Assembly: GCA_033398695.1 (NCBI GenBank)
Contig: CM065805.1
Location: 73,252,762 to 73,316,761, forward strand
Source: Orobanche coerulescens
Lineage: Eukaryota > Streptophyta > Magnoliopsida > Lamiales > Orobanchaceae
DNA length: 64,000 nucleotides
Reading direction: 5' to 3'
Under the pieces are notes generated by a model. The model was given only the letters and a program-made list of their open reading frames with translations. It searched no databases and was not told where the DNA came from. Below, one piece after another: positions 11,912-23,420 of the stretch; position 1 is the stretch's first letter; each line of letters starts with the position of its first letter. The translations under genes and the position numbers were made by a program.

Positions 11912-12538
11912 TGTTAGTAGTATGCCCTCGAATGCCACTCAGAGGATGTTGAGTGAGGGAATTGTACTTGTAATTATGTAAATCATTTATATAAGATAAT
12001 GGTTGTTTCTTTATTTGCTGGTAGTTACTGGCATTCCTAACTCGTAAATATACATATAGAAACTAGTCCGTGTATTTGAGAGCAAAACGTTCCACTCCTT
12101 ATTGGATAAGGAGGACGGCACTGGAAAGGTTTATAGCTCAAATACTTAATCGTTCGCAAGTCGATGAAACTTGACTGGGCGTTAAATTTATGTGAACACT
12201 TGTATGACGTGTTCTTTGACATGGAGAGTGCCTGTCGAACACTAATGGTTATTGGGAGCACATGTTATAGGTATGCTAATTGGATTAGTATACTCGAACA
12301 GACTCACCCTCGATACATCGCACGGATTTCACTCTGGGACAGTCCATGACGGAATCGAAAGGTTGCGATAGGTATTCGTGAACCTTTGACTTGAGGATTT
12401 AGTAGGGATGTGCTTGTGACGTCAAGATTTTCATTAGAGTAGTTCGACCCTGTAAACCGGGAGGCGGGGGTCAACCTCGACGTGCATCTTGACGGGCAAG
12501 CAGCAGGTCCTACTGAATACCAAGATAGAATTCTTTCT
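11912..12538 (+). repeat. Copia LTR C, left segment
   Basis: It starts TGTTAGTAGTATGCCCTCG and follows the copia LTR pattern (GAATGCCACTCAGAGGATG, GTATACTCGAACA) until interrupted at 12538 by gypsy element G. The LTR resumes after 21821 with CCCGTTAGTGAGTAGG, matching CTCCTGTTAGTGAGCAGG of LTR B. The five bases before G (TTTCT) form the left target duplication. Confidence 0.93.
12534..12538. repeat. Left target-site duplication of element G (TTTCT)
   Basis: TTTCT before the element and TATCT after it (21817-21821) differ at one base. LTR B shows that the uninterrupted target read TTTCTCCTGTTAG, so the right copy has mutated. Confidence 0.85.
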
Positions 12539-12960
12539 TGTAACGCCCCCAAAATAAACTGGGACGCCACAGTGACGTGAATCCCGTATGGGACCCACAA
12601 GGCAAGTTTTAAATGAATTTTTTTAATTTATTCAACAGGTAGTATGTGGAAGTATTTTTATGAAAGCATTCGTACAAACCGAAATACAAAGAAAATAGTG
12701 TCCGTACATACGATTATTGCACAACGTGGAATATTCAAATTTAGTTTAAGACTTTAACAGGCCTTCACCCCAACACTGCTCACGCCTGACCGGAACCTTC
12801 GGGAATGTCCTGCACATATTCAACAAATTTGCCTGGCACGACGTATCGTGTCAGTCAACCTAGGTCAGACAAATCGAACCAAATTCAAAGATAGAATCAG
12901 ATAAATTCAAAGAACAAAGTTGTCACAGAATATTCAACGTCTTCTCTTTTATCAGCGCAT

Positions 12961-13133
12961 AAACTCCCAAGGTCGCAACCAAGGGTCACGGAAGTATCTA
13001 CACAGGAATACTCCAGACGTGTGTACCATTCAGTTTTTATCCCGCAACACAGTTCCACAAAATGTATCAACGTATAAACTCCCAAGGCCGCGGCCAAGGG
13101 TCACGGTAGTATCTACTCAGGAATACTCTGGAC
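12961..13133 (-). repeat. Duplicated 58-bp motif in LTR G
   Basis: The copies at 12961-13018 and 13076-13133 both start AAACTCCCAAGG and contain CCAAGGGTCACGG and GAATACTC. They lie in the R/U5 half, the same place as the duplicated motifs in LTR 1, LTR F and LTR H. The same pair recurs in the 5' LTR from about 20081. Confidence 0.88.
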
Positions 13134-14115
13134 AGGATAAATCGAATGAGCACCATTACACAAATAGTAACACATACAATATTCTAAATTTTCAAGACGT
13201 AAGTTCTGAGCAAGATTCACTTACCTCAAGTCCGACGAGAGTTACTCCTTTGCTAACACAACGGCTCAATAGACCACACCCGAAAGTTCAACCTATCACA
13301 TATTCGTCGATTAATACCTATGGTAATAATGATGGTTAACGATAATTTCCCCGTCCCGTTAGGATCCTAAACCTGGTTGATTTTGTTGCCGAGATCGAAA
13401 TTCTCTGTTTTTGACCTCAATGCATTTTACCAAATCTTTGGTTCGCCATTTTACAATTTATTATCCCGTTGAACAACAATGTTCTAATACAACATTCCTA
13501 CGTTGATTATGGCTAACAACCACCGTAATTTCATCACTTATTATAATTCGAAGGTCCAGAATAGAATGATTAAGTGTTAATCTCCGAAATCTTAACATGT
13601 TCGACATCTATACGTCTAGACAATTGTTAGTGAGTTTATCAAGGATTTATCAATGATAATACGGTTATAAATGAAATCCTTAACAAGATGATTCCGAGAA
13701 ATTGCTTATTAACAAACCGATTGTGAGTTCTTCCATCTAACTATGAGTACTACCATTATTCATTCTAATTACTAGCTTTGATAGATATCGATTAACAATT
13801 GTGATAGTTTTACACCAGTCTGATCATTAATGAAAGTTCTAAGCTACCCAAGGCATCCGAAATTTAACATGACTCGTTAAACAACACTGAAATGAGATTA
13901 AGGTTCGATAACTTACCTTAACTGACAAAAGACGATGAAGAACGATGAAGGACAATGAAGAACGAGAGGATAACACCTTTAAGACCTTCTCCGAAGCTTG
14001 ATTAACACACTCTAATAGGTTAGCACTTGATTTGGGAGGTTGAAATCAGTTTAAGGGTGGTGCAGAGCAGTGTACATGAGGGAGGAATGATTTTTAGGTC
14101 GGAAGAAATGAAAGG

Positions 14116-14126
14116 TCCTTTTATAA
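14116..14126 (-). promoter_or_regulatory. TATA box candidate of the G 3' LTR
   Basis: On the minus strand the sequence reads GAGTTTATAAAAGG, a good TATA box just downstream of the last palindrome. The same arrangement recurs in the 5' LTR near 21245-21256, where the box is weaker (GATTATAAAAGG). Confidence 0.65.
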
Positions 14127-14139
14127 ACTCAGAAAGTCT

Positions 14140-14466
14140 TTACGTACGTTATGTCTGAAGACTTACGTACGTATGGTGTTTTACGTACGTTATCAAGAAG
14201 GATTAACGTACGTAAGGAAAAAATCAGAACTCACTGGATTAATTTACACACATTGTTACGTACGTAATGAAAGTCGGTTAACGTACGTAATACCCATTGA
14301 CTTGCCTGTCGCCATCGCGCCGAAAGTTGGTCGGCAAGACGTACTATCCGATGAAGATTCATGTCCGAAGATTGAAGACCATGTTACGTACGTAAGTAAC
14401 AATCTTTAGCGTACGTAATGTCTCACCTTTAGCGTACGTAATAGTTGGCGGATAGCGTACGTAATG
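14140..14466. repeat. Cluster of 10 CGTACGT palindromes in U3 of the G 3' LTR
   Basis: Ten copies centred on ACGTACGT or GCGTACGT occur near 14140, 14162, 14181, 14203, 14255, 14278, 14383, 14407, 14430 and 14453. The consensus TTACGTACGTAA is a perfect palindrome. The cluster is upstream of the minus-strand TATA box. The 5' LTR retains only six units (21265-21476). Confidence 0.94.
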
Positions 14467-14770
14467 TTCAGTTTTGTTCACTAAGTTATTATCTCATTAA
14501 TTTCTTATAACGTGACTCCCTCTCATTGTCGTCAGGTAATTCCTCGGGGAACAAGACGTTGGCCACCGTCATATGTCAAAAAAAATCTTCAATCATCACA
14601 TAATCACAATACACGAATAACAGGTGCGAACAAGCTTTATTCATGAAAATACAGTACGAACATATCAAACAAAAATACGTTTATCGCGATGGAGTACATT
14701 TATTTTATTAAATAGAAGAAATGGAAGTGAGCGCCCAACGTGAACAGCATGTAATACTGGTGGCATTACA

Positions 14771-14785
14771 TACCACCACCCTTAA
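14771..14785 (-). other. Polypurine tract of element G
   Basis: The minus strand reads TTAAGGGTGGTGGTA directly before the LTR TG. This is the expected position of the plus-strand primer. Confidence 0.75.
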
Positions 14786-14833
14786 AAATAGTTTCATCCC
14801 GAAACTAAGAAAATAACTCGGGATGATTCTCCC

Positions 14834-16276
14834 TCATGCTCGTCTCGGTATCCCAAGTCGCTTCTTCCATGCCATGGTGCGACCATTGAACTTTACAAGA
14901 GGTATGGCCTTATTCCTTAGTATCTTTACGCGTCGATCCAAAATCACGGTTGGGACTTCCCTAAAGGTAGCATCATTAGAAATCTCTACCTCCTCAAAGT
15001 TAATCTTGTGGCTTGGGTCGTACACGTATTTTCTCAGCTGGGAGACGTGGAAGACATTATGCACTCCGTCTAACGATGGTGGCAATGCTAGTCGATAAGC
15101 GAGTCTACCGACTCGGTCCAGTATTTCGAACAGGCCAATAAATCTCGGGCTTAGTTTGCCTTTCTGGCCGAAGCGTCGAATACCCCGCATCGGCGATACT
15201 TTAACACAAACGTGATCCCCGACTATAAATTCCAACGGTCACTGACGGTCCGTATCATATGATTTTTGGCGGCTCTGTGCTGCCAACATGTGTTTTCGAA
15301 CAATGGATATCTTCTTGATAGATTCTTGGATCAGATCCAACTCGGTGGCGACGACATCAGACGCATCGTCCCAACATAGGGGAGACTTTCACCTACTACC
15401 GTACAAGGCCTCAAAGGGGGCCATGCCTATGCTTGCGTGCTAGCTGTTGTTGTATGAAAATTCCGCTAAGCAGAGGTGTTTAGTCCAATACTTGCCCCAA
15501 TCGAGTACACATGCTCTCAACATGTCTTCCAGGGTCTGTATGGTGCGTTCTGTCTGTCGATCCGTCTGAGGGTGATAAGCTGTGCTAAAATGCAGCTGAG
15601 TACCCATAGATTTGTGGACAGCCTTCCAGAAGCGGGACACATATCTAGTGTCTCTGTCCTAAATAATTCCCGAGGGAACGCCATGTAATCTCACGATTTC
15701 CCGGATAAAAATGGTGGCCGACTGCTCTGTCCCGGTGGTCTCCCGAATTGGAATGAGATGTGCAGAATTCATCAATCGTTCTACAATGACCCATATCGTG
15801 TATTTTCCTCCTGCCGCCACTGGTAACTTGGTGACAAAATCCATTGATATGCTTTCCCATTTCCATTCCGAAATGGGTAAAGGCTGCATGATTCTGGCTG
15901 GTCTACGGTGTTCGATCTTCACCTGTTGACATGTCATACATCGAGTAACGAATCTTGCTACCTCCTGCTTCATGATCTTCCACCAGAAACTCTTCCACAA
16001 ATCTTTATACATTTTCCTCGCCCCGGGATGTACTGAATAGGGACTAAAATGAGGTTCTTTGAGTATAGTTTGCTTAATCTCATCATTTGGTGGAATACAA
16101 ATTCTATTCTTGAATCTAACTAAGTCTCCCTGGATCCTGTAGTCTGAATAAATTCCCCCTTCGGCCTTTTCACCCATCGCACGAAGTTCTGGGTCCTCCA
16201 TTTGTGCTAGGCGTATCTCGTCCAACAAGGATGAGTGAATGTTAATCGAGCACAACTGTCCATGGCGGTGTTGTAT
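14834..16276 (-). pseudogene. Ty3/gypsy integrase of element G, broken by stops
   Basis: From right to left come the H2C2 zinc-binding segment ([33 protein letters not shown]), the catalytic core (SISMDFVTKLPVAAGGK; D after a stop near 15659; TAYHPQTDRQTERTIQ with its E) and the GPY/F-like module (PRFIGLFEILDRVGRLAYRL). In-frame stops lie near 16277, 15659, 15440, about 15390 and about 15245. Most fit TGG or CGA mutated to stop. One lost base near 14893 scrambles the chromodomain tail. The segments remain in one frame despite the stops. Confidence 0.95.
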
Positions 16277-17740
16277 CTACACTTCAATGCCATTTCTCCT
16301 GAGATCTTGCTGCAATTCCAGCTGTGTTGTTAAACCGGACAGTGTCATTTCCTGCATAGTTTTCCGACTCAGTGCATCTGCTACGACGATGGCCTTCCCA
16401 GGGTGATATAAAATCTCCACATCGTAATCCTTGATTAACTCCAGCCAACGCCTCTGCCTCATGTTTAACTCTCTTTGTGTGAAAATATACTTTAAACTCT
16501 TGTGGTCTGTAAAGATATTACAGGTAACCCCATAAAGGTAGTGTCTCCAAATCTTAAGGGCGTGGACTACTGCAGCAAATTCCAAATCATGTGTCGGATA
16601 GTTCACATCATAAGGTATAAGTTGTCGAGAGGCGTAAGCGATAACTCTGTCATTTTGCATGAATACACATCCAAGTCCATGCTTAGATGCATCAGTGTAT
16701 ATTACGAATCCTTCCGTGCCCTGCGGTAGTACCAGTATTGGAGCAGTAGTCTGCTTCCTCTTCAGTTCGTCAAAGCTCTCCAAACAATCTGTTGTCCAGA
16801 CGAACTTGGTATTTTTCCTTAGTAGATTCGTCAACGGCCGAGCAATACAAGAAAAGGCCTCGACAAACCATCGATAATATCCTGCCAATCCCAGAAAACT
16901 CCTCACTTCCTTGATGTTTCTTGGTGGTTCCCAACTCATAACTATCTCGATCTTCTGGGGGTCTACCTTGACGCCTTCTGCTAAAATTACATGACCCAAA
17001 AAAGTCACCTCCGGCATCCAGAACTCGCATTTAGAAAGTTTAGCATAAAGTCGGTGTTGCCTCAAAATGCTCAACACCTTCCTCAAATGTTCCTCATGTT
17101 CTTGTCAGCTCCCGGAATAGATTAAAATGTCGTCAATGAAAACCACCACACACCTATCGAGAAATTCTGTGAGAACCTTGTTCATCAATTCCATAAAAAC
17201 GACTGGGGCATTAGTCAATCCAAACGACATCACCATGTACTCGTAGTGTCCGTATCTTGATTGGAATGCGGTCTTGGGAATATCCTCCTCTTGAATTCTG
17301 AATTGGTGGTATCCAGAATGTAAATCGATCTTTGAAAACACAGTCGCTTCCTGCAGTTGGTCCAGTAAAGCATCAATCCTCGGAAGTGGGTAACAGTTCT
17401 TAATAGTGGATTTATTTAGTTCTCTGTAATCAATACACAGGCGCAGAGAGTTGTCCTTTTTACTAACAAAAAGGACCGGCGCACCCCATGGCGAACTACT
17501 TGGATGAATGAGCCCCTTCCTTAGCAATTCTTTGAGTTGTAACTTTAATTCCTTCATTTCGGCTGGTGTCGTCCTGTATGGTGCCTTGGAGATAGGCGTC
17601 GTTCCTCGCTCAAGTTCAATCGAGAGATCGACCTCCCGTCGTGGCGGCAATCCAGGCAGTTCATCAGGAAAAATGTCCGGAAATTCATTCACCGCAGGAA
17701 TGTTAGCAACCGACAACTGTGATGTGTCCTCTTGAAGAAT
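16277..17740 (-). pseudogene. Ty3/gypsy reverse transcriptase and RNase H of element G
   Basis: RT motifs in order are [71 protein letters not shown] and the catalytic [16 protein letters not shown] at 17105-17107 (fits CGA to TGA) interrupts the thumb region, and the frame continues through [15 protein letters not shown]. RNase H follows ([54 protein letters not shown]). The catalytic aspartates are present. In the intact family these copy the RNA genome inside particles. Confidence 0.95.
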
Positions 17741-17806
17741 ATAACACCAATAATACGTTCCCCGCTTGTCATAAGATACTCCTGCTATAAGAAGACTGAG
17801 GGACCC

Positions 17807-18340
17807 CTAAGTACTGAAGTGTTCTCGGCCTCTGATTGTGTGAATGGAACCATCATGAGTTGTAATGGAAACTCCCAGGTGATAGGTGTCTAATACCGTC
17901 TTGTGCATTGTCATCCAGTCCATACCCAAAATAACGTCTTCGTTCTGGAGTGGAAAAACCATAAGATTTGTCGTCGAGCCCTGATCATCAATCGGGCAGT
18001 CTCGAACTTCCAAATTACCCCCCACCCTGCTACCCTCGTGCAACTTAACAGTAAAAGATTCACAAGGTACAAAAGGAAGATTCAAACGGTTAACGCATTC
18101 CACGGATATAAACAAGTGCGTTGCTCCAGTATCAAACAGTACATGAACGAGCTGGGATTTAATAAGAAGTGTACCTGAGACAGCAGGTGCATTCTGGTCA
18201 TCAGTAGCCCTCAGTTCGAACAGGCGGGATGGTAGTGTCCCCGAGGAGGGTATAGTGCCTCCTCCGCGCCCACGTCCTCTTCCAGCACCGTATGGAGGAG
18301 TTTGGTAAGGTGGGGATCGATAATCGGACATGGCGGATGC
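17807..18340 (-). pseudogene. Ty3/gypsy aspartic protease of element G
   Basis: The retropepsin motif VLFDTGATHLFIS is present, with the distal VILGMDWM motif. A glycine/arginine-rich linker (GAGRGRGRGGG) precedes it. The segment shares the gag frame and ends at a TAG near 17807; RT begins about 90 bp further on in the same frame. The protease would process the polyprotein. Confidence 0.93.
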
Positions 18341-18361
18341 TCTGGATGTCTGTACCGAGCC

Positions 18362-19435
18362 TTACTGACTCTGAGGAGCTGAATTTGGTGTAGGTTTGAT
18401 CCGTGAACAGTAGCGAGACATGTAACCACCTCTTCCACATGAAAAACACTTTGTAGCCGCCTTACGACACCGACTCATGGTATGCCCTGCTATGCTACAA
18501 TTGAAACAGTTCCGGTGAGGGGGCCCGTCAGGTGCTCCTTTCTGTTGTGACAAAGCTGCTGATTTAGAGGAGAACCTAATTCCCGAGTTCATTCTGCTGG
18601 TGATCCCGGACTGATTAGATGTCTTATGCTTCTTTTGGTTATGCCCGGTATCCGAACTGACAACCGTACCGGCGTATGCTATGACTACGTCCTCATATGC
18701 CCTCAGAGTGGTGCAGTGAAACCCAGCCGCGTAACGTTGAACATCTTCCGGCAACTGTTGAGCAAGGTGGCAAATTCGCTGGTCTTCGGATGGGACCATC
18801 TATGCGACATAGCTTAGTTCGGTCTTGTAAGCTCGAATGATTTCTGGTACTGGCAAATTCTGAGGTCCTGCACTGAAGAAACTCCATGCTCGTGCAGTCT
18901 GAGCAGATCGGGGGCAGTACTCGGCTCTCAATAGTTTGGAAAACTCGGTCCATCCGACTACTCTGTCCTCCGACTTATAGGTCCTCCACCATCGGGCTGC
19001 GGTGTCGCGGAGCTGGTTGATTCTGAGTGGTACTTTTCGGTTCCCTGGGCAACCGATCACATCGAAGGCAGTCTCCATATCATAGATCCAATCGTCCATG
19101 TGCTTATCTCATGATCTGTCGAATAATGGCGGTCTGGCTTTCAGCATCTCTCCCAGCCAACGGTCCTTCCTAGTGTTCTTTTCTATGTTAATGACCGGTA
19201 CTCATTCTACCCGATTTACCTGAGCGATCTCCATATCAATGTCCTGGGCGAGGGTCTGAACGAAGGCTGGATCCAATCCCCTGTTGTTCTGGTTTTCCAC
19301 CTCCTGTTCGTTCTAATTAACGGGCGGTGGTTGATTTCTGGATGGATTAGTTTCGTCGATGTTCCTGTCTTTCTACAGATTCATAGCGGAACCCTGTGCA
19401 TCGTTTACGTTCCTTCTAGCTCCAAGACGTACCAT
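18362..19435 (-). pseudogene. Ty3/gypsy gag of element G with two zinc knuckles
   Basis: The likely start is the ATG at 19433-19435 (MVRLGARRNVNDAQ). The frame continues to the capsid motif (RKVPLRINQLRDTAARWW, KLLRAEYCP) and two CCHC-type knuckles near the C-terminus. The first is canonical (CFNCSIAGHTMSRC). The second has Tyr for His (CFSCGRGGYMSRYC). In-frame stops lie near 19375, 19315, 19220, 19110, 18800 and 18362; each is one C-to-T step from Gln or Arg. Gag would form the particle and bind RNA. Confidence 0.93.
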
Positions 19436-19642
19436 TGGTTATGATTTGTTTGATCTAAAAGGTTTGTTTAATACAAACATTCTCTGAGTTCTTACTGAAT
19501 TCAAACATCATACCTAATTCTCAAGAATTTACGTGTATTTTACCACGATATTCCTCGAGGAGTTACGGTCGCCAGGAGTGTTGTACTTTTGAAGGCAAAA
19601 TGTTTTCAAAACATTACTATAAAACTTGCCACGTGAGTGTTT

Positions 19643-19655
19643 GGCTCTGATACCA
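19643..19655 (-). other. Primer-binding site of element G (initiator tRNA-Met)
   Basis: The minus strand reads TGGTATCAGAGCC, five bases from the end of the 5' LTR. It complements the 3' end of plant initiator tRNA-Met, the usual primer for these elements. Confidence 0.95.
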
Positions 19656-19660
19656 TTTTC

Positions 19661-21816
19661 TGTAACGCCACCAAAATAAACCGGGACGCCACAGTGCGTG
19701 AATCCCGTATGGGACCCACAAGGTAAGTTTTAAAAGAATTTTTTAATTTATTCAACAGGTAGTATGCGGAAGCATTTTTATGAAAGCATTCGTACAAACC
19801 GAAATACAAATAAAATAGTGTCCGTACAAACGGTTATTACACAACGTGGAATATTCAAATTTAGTTTAAGACTTTAACAGGCCTTCACCCCAACACTGCT
19901 CACGCCTGACCGGAACCTTCGGGAATATCCTGCACATATTCAACAAATTTTCCTGACACGACATATTGTGTCAGTCAACCTAGGCCAGACAAATCGAACC
20001 AAAGTCAAAGATAGAATCAGATAAATTCAGAGAACAAAGGTGTCACCGAATATTCAACGTCTTTTCTTTTATCAGCACATAAACTCCCAAGGTCGCAATC
20101 AAGGGTCACGGAAGTATCTACAGAGCAATACTCTGGACGTGGGTACCATTCAGGTTTTATCCCACAACACAGTTCCACAAAATGTATCAACATATAAACT
20201 CCCAAGGCCGCGACCAAGGGTCACGGTAGTATCTACTCAGGAATACTCCGGACAGGATAAATCGAACGAGCACCATTCCACAAATAGTAACACATACAGT
20301 ATTCTAAATTTTCAATACGTAAGGTGTGAGCAAGATTCACTTGCCTCAAGTCCGACGAGAGTTACTCCTTTGCTAACACAACGGCTCGATCGACCACACC
20401 CGAAAGTTCAACCTATCACATATTCGTCGATTAATACATATGGTAATAATGACGGTTAACGATAATTTCCCCATCCCGTTAGGATCCTAAACCTGGTTGA
20501 TTTTGTTGCCGAGATCGAAATTCTCTGTTTTTGACCACAATGCATTTTTACCAAATCTTTGGTTCGCCATTTTACAATTTATTATCCCATTGAACAAAAA
20601 TGTTCTAATCCAATATTCCTACGTTAATTATGGCTAACAACCACCGTAATTTCATCACTTATTCTAATTCGAAGGTCCAGAATAGAATGATTAAGCGTTA
20701 ATCTACGAAATCTTAACATGTTCGACATCTATACGTCTAGACAATCGTTAGTGAGTTTATCAAGGATTTATCAATGATAATACGGTTATAAATGAAATCC
20801 TTAACAAGATGATTCCGAGAAGTTGGTGATTAACAAACCGATTGTAAGTTCTTCCATCTAACTATGAGTACTACCATTATTCATTCTAATTACTAGCTTT
20901 GATAGATATCGATTAACAATTGTGATAGTTTTACACCGGTCCGATCATTAACGAAAGTTCTAAGCTACCCAAGGCATCCGAAATTTAACATAACTCGTTA
21001 AACAACACTGAAATGAGTTCGAGGTTCAATAACTTACCTTAATTGACAAACTACGATGAAGAAAGAGGAAGGACGACGAAGAACGAGAGGATAACACCTT
21101 CAAGACCTTCTCCGAAGCTTGATTAACGCACTCTAATAGGTTAACATTTATTTGGGAGGTCGAAATCGGTTTAAGGGTGGCGCAGAGCAGTGTACATGAG
21201 GGAGAAATGATTTTTGGGTCTGAAGAAATGAAAGGAAAAGTGTCCTTTTATAATCTCAGAAAATCTTTACGTATGTAACGAAAGTCGGTTAACGTACGTA
21301 ACACCCGTTGACTTGTCGGTCGCCATCGCGTCGAAAGTTGGTCAGCAACACGTACTATCCGACAAAGATTCGTGTCCGAAGACTGAAGACCACGTTACGT
21401 ACGTAAGTAACAATCTTTAGCGTACGTAATGTCTCACCTTTAGCGTACGTAATTGTTGGCGGATAACGTACATAAGGTTCAGTTTTGTTCACTAAGTTAT
21501 TGTCACATTAATTTCTTATAACGCGACTCCCTCTCAATGTCGTCAGGTAATTCCTCGGGGAACAAGACGTTGGCCACCGTCATATTCGCACCGATAATTT
21601 CCAAACGACATCAAGGTATGTCACCGACAAATCGTCAATCATCACATAATCACAATACACGAATAACAGGTGCGAACAAGCTTTATTCATGAAAATACAG
21701 TACGAACATATCATACAAAAATACGTTTATCGCGATGGAGTCCATTTATTTTATTAAATAAAAGAAATAGAAGTGAGAGCCCAACATGAACAGCATGTAA
21801 TACTGGTGGTATTACA
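19661..21816 (-). repeat. 5' LTR of element G (2156 bp)
   Basis: It begins TGTAACGCCACC and ends GGTGGTATTACA in plus coordinates. It matches the 3' LTR closely over most of its length. It differs by loss of about four palindrome units and by an extra stretch near 21585-21630 (CACCGATAATTTCC...) absent from the 3' LTR. Confidence 0.94.
21265..21476. repeat. Contracted palindrome cluster in the G 5' LTR (6 units)
   Basis: Units lie near 21267 (decayed, TTTACGTATGTAAC), 21289, 21395, 21418, 21442 and 21464 (decayed, AACGTACATAAG). The segment holding units 2-5 of the 3' LTR is missing, and the junction falls inside a palindrome. Confidence 0.9.
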
Positions 21817-23154
21817 TATCTCCCGTTAGTGAGTAGGTTATATGTCATATGTGGTTATTAGCAGATGAGATCAGAAGTCTTTGGCCCAAGCATTGGAGCT
21901 AGTTGTATTGGATATACGAGAGCTCGATGATCCTGATTTGTATTAATGCATGCATAGTGTCAAGTACAGATAGGGTTTGACTGACCGTGACCCTATAACT
22001 TGATCGGGACATTTGAAAGATGGGTTTATACGTATACTGGTATTCACGACAGAATGGTTCTTGAATGATCCCAATCATTCGTTCTCAGTTGGGGTATAGT
22101 GTAGGTCGCCAAGCTGGCTAGGTGGTGCTACTACTCTTTGGTTCCTCTCATTTCTGACTGAGACAGACCTACCGAGTCACTCAATAGGATTGACGACGGA
22201 ATGAATCGAGCTTATTATCTCATTATGAATATTAGATATTGGATATCTTATTAATTGGGATATTGGATGTCTAAATTGATTTATTGGATAAATTAATTTA
22301 CGGCCTAATGAATTAAATAAATTACTCGGTGATTAATTTAATTCATGACCATAATTATTTCTTGGAGAAATTAATTATGTTATTATGTATTTGATATGAT
22401 TAATTAATTGGATTAATTAATTGATATAAATACATCAAAACGGAATCGGAGTTTATCTGTTTGGACCCGCAGGAGTCCGAAACAGACCGAACTCCACCTA
22501 CCCTTCTAGATGGCCGCCCCCCTGTCTTCCACCTATCGTGGTGGAAGACTTCATGATTTAATATCATGAAGTGTTTTGTCTTAGGGGACATGGAATCTCC
22601 CTTTTATATTAGAAGGTGATTTCATGTGATTGATTGAAGAATAAAAGGAAGACTAACTCTCACTTACCAACCAAGGCAACATACGTGAGTTTTGGAGAGA
22701 GAGAGCAGGAAGAGTTTTCTTGGTCTTCAAAGTATTCTTCATCTTCATTATATTTTCTTTGAAAAATATTGTGAGGAATAATTGAGAGAAATAAATTTTA
22801 CACTTAGAGTGTTATAATCAAAAGCTTCATCATCAAGCTCTAGCCGTATCCTTAGAGGATAGCAAGGTGATAGTCATCCCATTCGTTTCTCCGGCACGTG
22901 GCAAGTAGAGACACGGTATTTTCGGCGTTGGATCATCCAAGGGCTTGGAGCACTTTGGATCGTAGCTTGGGGAATAGCTCAAGAGAAGAACACCATATAA
23001 TCAACGGACTATGAGGGTATGATTTCGAATCTTCCTTTGTTTATTTTATATTCATATATGCGTAGCTCGATCGATCCTCGTAGGGATTCGGATCGAATTA
23101 ATTTTCATTTTACTGCTTCCACTGGGCCTTCATTTTAGGCACCGAATCCCAACA
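21817..23154 (+). repeat. Copia LTR C, right segment, with TSD copy at 21817-21821
   Basis: The LTR resumes with CCCGTTAGTGAGTAGG and follows LTR A and B to the terminus AATCCCAACA at 23154. A TATA candidate, TATAAATA, is at 22425-22432. Unlike LTR A it is followed by a primer-binding site, so this is the 5' LTR of a third copia copy. Without the insertion the LTR would be about 1960 bp. Confidence 0.93.
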
Positions 23155-23155
23155 G

Positions 23156-23167
23156 TGGTATCGGAGC
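23156..23167 (+). other. Primer-binding site of copia C
   Basis: TGGTATCGGAGC follows LTR C after one base. It differs by one base from the usual initiator tRNA-Met site, TGGTATCAGAGC. Copia D has the same variant. Confidence 0.9.
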
Positions 23168-23420
23168 GAGGTCTTGCGATCGTATATACGATATTTAGCA
23201 TTTGGAATGCTTGTTTTGTGATTTAGAATCACTTTGATAATCGTAGATATTTTATTGTTCGTCGTAATGTCATTTTTTCGTGATTTTATGTTATGGTATA
23301 AATTAGGTTTTTCTTGGAAATATGATTTATATTAATAATATATAGATCAGGAATAACAGGATTTTAGAAATCTGCCCGAAAACGAGTTGTATGCAATCGT
23401 TGGATGATTTATCATATAGT
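23168..23420 (+). other. Untranslated leader of copia C (AT-rich)
   Basis: About 250 bases of AT-rich sequence follow the primer-binding site. I see no ORF or motif. It passes into the GC-rich 22-bp array. Confidence 0.7.

Larger units (their letters stand above)
12539..14770 (-). repeat. 3' LTR of element G (2232 bp)
   Basis: In plus coordinates it begins TGTAACGCCCCC and ends GGTGGCATTACA at 14770, next to the polypurine-tract complement at 14771-14785. On the minus strand U3 lies at the right end, with ten CGTACGT palindromes (14140-14466) followed by a TATA box, TTTATAAAAG, at about 14116-14126. A 58-bp motif is duplicated at 12961-13018 and 13076-13133. It is longer than the 5' LTR mainly because of extra palindrome units. 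Confidence 0.94.
12539..21816 (-). mobile_element. Complete Ty3/gypsy chromovirus element G nested in copia LTR C
   Basis: This is a full-length minus-strand element of 9278 bp. In plus coordinates it has the 3' LTR (12539-14770), integrase, RNase H, RT, protease, gag, PBS (19643-19655) and 5' LTR (19661-21816). A 5-bp target duplication with one mismatch flanks it. Its gag-pol keeps a single reading frame apart from one indel in the chromodomain but carries about 13 stop codons. Palindrome clusters lie in both LTRs. It should be incapable of making its own proteins. Confidence 0.96.

Noticed and set aside
12920..13339. A 139-codon ORF conserved at 20040-20459
   Set aside because: The conservation is because both lie at the same place in the two LTRs of G; it covers the duplicated 58-bp motif and is probably non-coding.
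14834..19435. Repeat-induced point mutation as in fungi
   Set aside because: The elements are of plant type, and plant cytosine methylation followed by deamination explains the pattern without a fungal process.
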